A stretch of DNA of 64,000 nucleotides from Gnetum montanum (lineage: Eukaryota; Streptophyta; Gnetopsida; Gnetales; Gnetaceae), in assembly GCA_015680685.1 (NCBI GenBank), contig MNCI01017890.1:329416-393415 (forward strand), read 5' to 3'. Shown one piece after another: positions 58,640 to 64,000 of this stretch. Position 1 is the first letter of the stretch. The number at the start of each line of letters is the position of its first letter. The position numbers and the translations under genes are program-made. The notes under the pieces are model-generated. The model was not told the DNA's origin and made no database searches. It worked only from the letters and a program-made list of their open reading frames with translations.

Positions 58640-59700
58640 TTCCTTGCATCTTCATTAAGCATGAAAAAACCTAGTACAAATCCTTGTCAAGATCAACATG
58701 TATCCCTACCTTTGATACTATGAAACCAAGCATTTTGCCTGTTTTAACTCTAAAAGCACACTTTTTAGGATTGATAGGTTCATATTTGAGACACCATTAT
58801 AGTACTAACTTGAGGTCATGTGTATGGTTCTTAGGTACCTTGTACTTGAAAACTATGTCATCAACATAATCATTAAAAAACCTAGCATGTAGTCACTATA
58901 TATGTAGGTCATCACTTGTTGATATGTTGCACCTACATTTTTTATATTGAATAGCATTATGGTCTAACAAAAGATTCCCCAAGGAGTCATGAAGATCATG
59001 TATAACTAATGGTCTAGGTTGATCCTAACTTGGATATATCCTGAGAACCCATCCATAAAGGACAACAAGGCATGCCTAGTCATGATATCGATGAGCTGAT
59101 CAATACTAAATAATGGAAAATCATCTTTAATAGTTACTTTCTTAAGGTCTTGGAAATTGATATAGATGTGAATGCTCCCATTCTTCTTGGGAACCACCAC
59201 TATGTTGAACATCTAATTAGCATATTTAATAGCTCAAATAAAACCATCTTAATAAAATTTTTTATGTTCATCGCGAACTGCTAAAGCCAAATATAGTCTA
59301 GCTTTGAAAAGCTTTTGTTTAATGGGTTTGATGTTAAGGTCAAGTATACTTTTATGTTGAACTAAATGAGGGTCTAATCCAAGAATGTCTCTGTATGACC
59401 ATGCAAAGGTTTTTATGTTATCCTAGAGAACTATGGTGATGTCTTGAGCCTGCTAGAATTCAAGTAAGGGACTTAGTTTTAATGTTTACTCCTCACTGTT
59501 ATGTGTTGTAATAGGAATTTCAACTAAAGAATCCTCTGTCATGTCTCTAACCTCTAAGTTGAGAACTTAAGGATTTCTCTATTGAGGCTATGTGGTCAAA
59601 GAGGCTCCCAAGCTCAAGGTCCAAGCTTTTAAGGTCTATTGATCGTTCAACATCACCATAGGGTCCAACTAGGTTTAGCAGTATGTTGAATTGTGCCTAT
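58640..59700 (-). pseudogene. Tat-type Ty3/gypsy RT fragment
   Basis: On the minus strand: 'FAWSYRDILGLDPHLVQHKS' (about 59410), 'KPIKQKLFKARLYLALAVRDE', then MFNIVVVPKKNGSIHIYINF (59212-59153), 'TRHALLSFMDGFSGYIQVRI', and, after a gap, 'NDYVDDIVFKYKVPKNHTHD' (catalytic YVDD, about 58870) and 'NPKKCAFRVKTGKMLGFIVS'. The FAWSY...GLDP lead-in and SFMDGFSGY identify the Tat branch. No RNase H, integrase or LTR is attached. Stops and a missing stretch between FSGY and YVDD show decay. Confidence 0.82.
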
Positions 59701-60007
59701 GGCTCCATGTTCAAATCCTGCAAGTTAACCAAAAGCATATTAGTGGCATCTATGTGGTACACTTGTTAAGCAATGTTAAAGCAATTTAAAATGTTGCGAT
59801 AATAAAGCATAATATAATAAAATAAGGTCAAAGCAAGGTGAAATAAGGCTAAACAGCTTACCATTATAACCATCGATCACCATAGTGTACTATCACACTT
59901 ATATTGTGTAGTATATATATATATTTCAATGTAAATCTTCATAATAATTAAGACCAATAATTAGACCATAATTACTCAAAATAAATTTTAATTATGATAT
60001 TGTATTG

Positions 60008-60024
60008 TTTTTTTTTTGTTTTTT
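60008..60024 (-). other. Possible poly(A) tail of the LRR1 retrocopy
   Basis: Ten T, a G, then six T on the plus strand, i.e. an A tract on the minus strand, about 280 bp beyond the ancestral stop of the LRR1 copy. It fits a 3' UTR plus poly(A), but T runs are common in this DNA. An (AT)10 microsatellite (60050-60069) lies in the proposed UTR. Confidence 0.4.
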
Positions 60025-60302
60025 GAAAAACTATTAAGTTTCAGTCTACAATATATATATATATATATTCCTTTTCATCTTCCATTATTATTACAAAGAC
60101 AAAATTTGTTATGATATATATTTTAGACCAAACATAGCAGACATGATATATCTCCAACTGGCTTAAAATAAGCTTCAAAAAGAGAACTTATATTAGTTTG
60201 CTGGTAGGAATTACATCATATGATGTTTTTCCATAATGAATTAACTTAGAAAGATCATTCTCATTTCTTGAGTTTGATATTGCATCCTTACTATTTATTA
60301 CA

Positions 60303-60923
60303 TTAACAACTAGTATCATAGCTTATTCCCCTAGTAGTTGAGGCCCTTTCAAGCAAGGATTATTTTCAAAACATTTCATTTGAAACCTTTCAGAAGATCC
60401 AGTGTTTGGTATAGTACCACAAAGATCATTGTGTGCAACATCCTTGGAATTTGTCCAGTAAGTTGATTGTTGTTGAGACTTAGAAACACAAGTGACTTCA
60501 AATGTTTCAGCGATGCAGGCATTTCACCAGTAAGGTTATTGTTATAAAGATCCAAACTAGCAAGATTCTTCAGTTTACCAAGCTCTACTCGTATGCCTCC
60601 TTCAAGATGATTGTTATAAAGCTCAAGGTATTGCAAGTGTTCAAGCCTCCCAAGATCTGGAACAAGCTTCCCAGACAGATTTGAATTGCCCAAGTCTAGT
60701 CTGGTGATGTCGTATTTCCTGATCGCAGGTGATGTGAAACCAAGTGCAGGGATTCACTAGAGTAGGATCCCAACTTTGCAAAACATTTGATGGGTCTAAC
60801 AAGCTTCTCCTGATGACGTGCAGAGCATCCCCCTCTGAATTTGCAGCGGCCATTAGAGCCAAACCAAGGCCCAGCAACAGCACAAAAAACACTAACCTTG
60901 AACATGTGGAGATCTGTTGCCAT
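60303..60923 (-). pseudogene. Processed (intronless) pseudogene of an LRR1/SERK-ectodomain-like protein
   Basis: Full length relative to the ~210-residue secreted plant LRR1 family. ATG at 60923 (MATDLHMFK), then, after a frameshift near 60897, a signal peptide core ([20 protein letters not shown]). The LRR N-terminal cap follows: [37 protein letters not shown]. Four LRRs come next ([62 protein letters not shown]). After a ~36-bp deletion near 60440 come [12 protein letters not shown] and FENNPCLKGPQLLG, and, after another frameshift, SYDTSC and TAA (60305-60303). Further frameshift near 60706. Family genes and SERKs are split by several introns within this region; here all are absent, pointing to a retrocopy. 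The parent proteins act at the cell surface, some in immunity. No kinase part. Confidence 0.88.
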
Positions 60924-61107
60924 GCTTTTCCCCTAAATTTTGATTCAATCTGGGGCCGAAGGCCTCCTCCTTGATCCCCCAATATATTCAGAGAATCCAA
61001 AACTCAGAAACTTCACAGCTCGTTCCTCCTTCCGTGAGTCAAAGACGCCTGGATATGAGGTCAAGTTTGGGCTACGCTACCTCAAGGTATGATATGAAAG
61101 GTATGCT

Positions 61108-61555
61108 CGTTTGTACGCTAGGACAGCGTACTCTTGCTTATGGAAAGTTTTCTAAAAATGCCGGTTTGTATGCTGTGGCAGCCTACTCCTAGCTTATTTG
61201 TAAGCTATGACAGCGTACTCCTAGCTATTGCTTTATTGTCCGATTTAGCAACAAGGATGCTGTGGCATAAATAACATACGCAACCATTGCTGGAGACGTT
61301 CTTTATGCTGTTTACGCGCATGAGCTTCCCCGTCATGGAATACCAGTGGGTCTAACCAATTACGCATCTGCTTATTGCACTGGACTTCTTTTGGCTCATC
61401 AGGTACTTTAAAAACTGGAGGTGGATAAGTTCGGGAAAGCTTGCGGACGCTGTTTTGTACCCTGTGGGAGCCTACTTGGCCGAATCCAAGCACACCAATA
61501 AGTTTTGGAAAGTTTGAAGACAGTGGTTTGTACGCTGTGTCAGGGTACTCACAGG
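61108..61555. repeat. Five dispersed hairpin-forming repeats
   Basis: Copies at about 61110-61135, 61166-61190, 61196-61222, 61452-61475 and 61524-61550. Consensus is GTTTGTACGCTGTG-CAG-CGTACTC, where GTACGCTG and CAGCGTAC are inverted repeats around a 2-5 base loop. Copies 1, 2 and 5 are followed within about 20-40 bases by 'ggaaagttt' or 'agaaagttt'. Confidence 0.7.
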
Positions 61556-63182
61556 TTTTAGAAAGTTTCAGACTCAAACCGAAAAAGCTCAGCGTACCTA
61601 ATTTTTCTTTTAGGCAACTTCCTAATTTGAACCAGTTTTTTCTGTTTATTATCTCGACTCCTTCCAAACTCTACCCAAGAGTATTGGAGGTGGTGCAGCA
61701 AGTACAAGCTTGAGAGTTAATGTTTTCTATGCTCTTTTTCTCATACGCAGATCTAACCAGCAACAAACTGACACCTGCCGTAACTTGGATCCATGGTCAT
61801 GAGCATGGCAGTGCCTCCAAAATCACGGGTTCCACCTTGAGCTTTGTTTTTCTACCAGTAGCTGCTGAATGCATAAGAAGCATGAAGCAGGGTCTATTTA
61901 CCTGGATAGCTCTGCAATCTTCCCAATCCACCCCACATGCACAGTTCTATCATAGGAATATTTTCAGTTGAAATATTTTCCCTATTAATTCAGTGGAATA
62001 GGACACTTCTATCGTAGATTCCAAGGTCACATCCTTTCAGTTGAATAACAAGGTTTGCTATCAGAATAGAAATATATTTTCAGTGGAATACGATACTTTT
62101 GTTATTGGACCGCATCGACTTTGTTATGATTAAGTCACATGAACCTGCTGGGCTGGGCTGGGCTGCGTGAGCAGGAGTTATTCTACGCACCAAAGTGTGA
62201 GCATTAGTTACGCTACTTACGCACGAAGAGTTGGTTCGTGCAAGGTAAACAATTTCATGATGAATAAAAATATTCATGAGCGAAAACGACAGGCAGCATT
62301 ATTGAAAAACGGTCAACAGTTGGTTTCGCATGGAAGTGACGTACAGCTCTCCGAAGCACCATTGCGTAAAAGTACTGGAAAGTGGACCGGGCAAATGCTC
62401 AAACACCTTTTACCATTATCAGTATTTTGGCATATATGGCACAAACACCTCATCTGTTTGATCTCGAAGTTTAAATGATGCGTCAGACTGGTGTTTCAAT
62501 TTCTGTGTTATACATCCATCGTGTGCACACGTAATTAAAAGAAAGATAACAAACAAAGAATTGTTTCAATTTTACTTGGCAAAAAACTCCAGAAAATTCG
62601 ATACTGTCATTTTGTCTCTGCAGAAATTCTGCATCCACGTCTAATCATTTACAGTTACAGCGTTGGCACAAGGAGATTGCTAGTCGTATTTAAACTCTGA
62701 TTGTCTCATATTACTTTCTTCGGAGATTCTTACAACTAAGCTGAAAATACACGTTACACAATGATACACAGTTTCATTTTGCGCTGTGTGCCCTGCACAT
62801 CCATCCATGCGATCTGGGGAATGAAATCGACCAGATTGAACGCCCCAGACGGTGTCATCAGTTCTACCGCCATTGTTTTGAACTCGCTGGCTTTCCCCAG
62901 AAGCAACTGCAAGCACAAAAAAATACTGTAAACTTCAAGAATCGGAAGTTGTTTGCATGTAAAGCTTCACTTGACCGGGAAATTTTTAGCATGGATTTTT
63001 TATTCACTGGATCTGTGGCTCGTTGCAGCAAGCAATGGAATAAATATTTTAATAAAAACATCAAACAAAGAAAGTTAAAGAGTACTAAATACCCATTTAG
63101 GAAGCACGAAACCGTCTTCGACAGAATGGAGGCATCACTACTACATCTTCAAATTAAGAGCTTTACCGAAAATTTCGATTCC

Positions 63183-63262
63183 TAATGAAAACGACTATTA
63201 AATCGATTGCAAACCTGTTTCATAATGAAAACAACTATTAAATCCATTTCAAACCTGTTTCT
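63183..63262. repeat. 40-bp tandem duplication
   Basis: Two units, 63183-63222 and 63223-63262, each starting TAATGAAAAC and containing ACTATTAAATC and AAACCTGTTTC; a few mismatches. Confidence 0.9.
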
Positions 63263-63432
63263 TTTTCTTTCCTTTCCTTTCCTTCTGCAACTGGATCTAC
63301 AATTTAAGGTACATGAGGGGCCATAACTGGGTGAGGGCCGCATGCCGTGCGCACCCAGCAGTAGAAGGCAGCCTATAATTGGCTGCCCCCATGGCCCCGG
63401 TGGAAGCTGCTTTGATTGCTGCCTCAGGAGCA

Positions 63433-63508
63433 ATCCAAGCAGTTTCCACCCTTTGCTGCTGTGAGAGCGGATCCAAGCAGTTTCCACCCTATCCTGCTGT
63501 GAGAGCAG
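63433..63508. repeat. 38-bp tandem duplication
   Basis: Units 63433-63470 and 63471-63508 start ATCCAAGCAGTTTCCACCCT and end CTGCTGTGAGAGC-G, with a few differences. Confidence 0.9.
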
Positions 63509-64000
63509 GCGGCTACCGGGTTCCGCACACTCCATTATATATGCTTTTTTATTTTTTGAAAAAAGGAAAGATACTAAAGGAGGGCTCCTTCGTCTTGTTG
63601 TGTGCAGCGAGATAGAGGGAGCTTGCTTTGGAAAGATGCTTTGTCTTGGGCTCTGGCCCTGCTCTGGCTCTCCCACTAAACGCGCTCAGGTTTAATAGTT
63701 TAATAGTTTAGATTAGATTAATAGTTTTTCCTTCTATTATGATATATATGTTTTATATTTCTATATTCCACCTCTATTTTTATAAACTAAAATTGAAAAT
63801 TAAAAATATATAACTTGAAAATATGCCAAAGTGAAATGAAAATTCTAAACTAAAAATTAGAATTATCCTAAACCTATGCATCAAAAGAATCCGATTCATG
63901 GAAGCGAGGAATCGAGGATTCGTGATTCTGAACGTGTTGGGTACGTGTGCCTCAAAAAAAAGTGGGGACGGGTTCGTAGCCGGGGACGTGATAGAGAAAA

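Larger units (their letters stand above)
61000..64000. other. Unannotated, GC-richer flank
   Basis: Base composition rises compared with the retrotransposon region. I see no gene: the open stretches at 61245-61667 and 63182-63676 (minus) have no domain and look like chance. It holds the hairpin repeats (61108-61555), a GGGCT triplication (62147-62165), a C/T-rich tract (63258-63292), two short tandem duplications and an AT-rich end. A transposon or a host promoter region are both possible. Confidence 0.5.

Noticed and set aside
60376-61000. Functional SERK or receptor kinase gene
   Set aside because: Frameshifts, a deletion, no introns and no kinase region; it is an LRR1-like processed pseudogene.
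61245-61667. 140-codon minus-strand open stretch
   Set aside because: Overlaps the hairpin repeats and shows no motif; not supported as a gene.
63182-63676. 164-codon minus-strand open stretch
   Set aside because: Runs through a C/T tract and a 38-bp tandem duplication; no domain and no homologue recognised.

Overview
This window looks like nuclear DNA from a large, repeat-filled seed-plant genome, most likely a gymnosperm such as a conifer. The evidence is an AT-rich background, nested and heavily decayed LTR retrotransposons of the Athila/Tat and chromovirus types, two kinds of plant LINE remnant, and one retrocopied plant LRR protein that reads closest to conifer-type LRR1/SERK-like ectodomain proteins (the clade is inferred; no species can be named). 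I found no intact host gene, rRNA gene, CRISPR array or functional tRNA. One ambiguous base (n) lies at 29949.

Region 1-23295 is dominated by one large plus-strand Athila-like element (D, 2281-21773). Its order is 5' LTR, PBS, gag, pol (protease, RT/RNase H, integrase), a long untranslated spacer, a second ORF (ORF2), polypurine tract, 3' LTR. A related minus-strand element (A, 3707-9806) is inserted in its gag. The 3' LTR of D is followed directly by a second PBS and gag start (21774-22521), giving an LTR-internal-LTR-internal tandem. That second copy still has the empty site for A. Positions 1-2280 are spacer sequence from another relative (E).

Region 23296-32974 holds a degenerate minus-strand element with ~300 bp LTR remnants (G), a clean solo LTR (25925-26851, TSD CTTGA), a tRNA-like sequence, a minus-strand L1-type LINE fragment, and the start of a plus-strand chromovirus-like element (F).

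Region 32975-57582 contains two structurally complete elements of one non-autonomous Athila-like family, B (32975-41487, TSD AAAGG) and C (48920-57582, TSD CCCAC), both on the minus strand. Each has 5' LTR, PBS, gag, spacer, ORF2, PPT and 3' LTR, but no pol. Both carry, inside the spacer about 500 bp upstream of ORF2, a cluster of four GATATC palindromes followed by a TATA box. This is the same layout as the U3 promoter of their LTRs, so I infer a separate internal promoter for ORF2. B splits the gag of F; the rest of F (gag, protease, RT/RNase H) lies at 41493-44585. An RTE-type LINE remnant (about 45430-47125) lies between B and C.

Region 57583-64000 carries a coding-like plus-strand remnant, a minus-strand Tat-type pol fragment, a full-length but frameshifted intronless LRR1-like retrocopy (60303-60923, minus) and a more GC-rich unannotated tail with hairpin-forming repeats and short tandem duplications.
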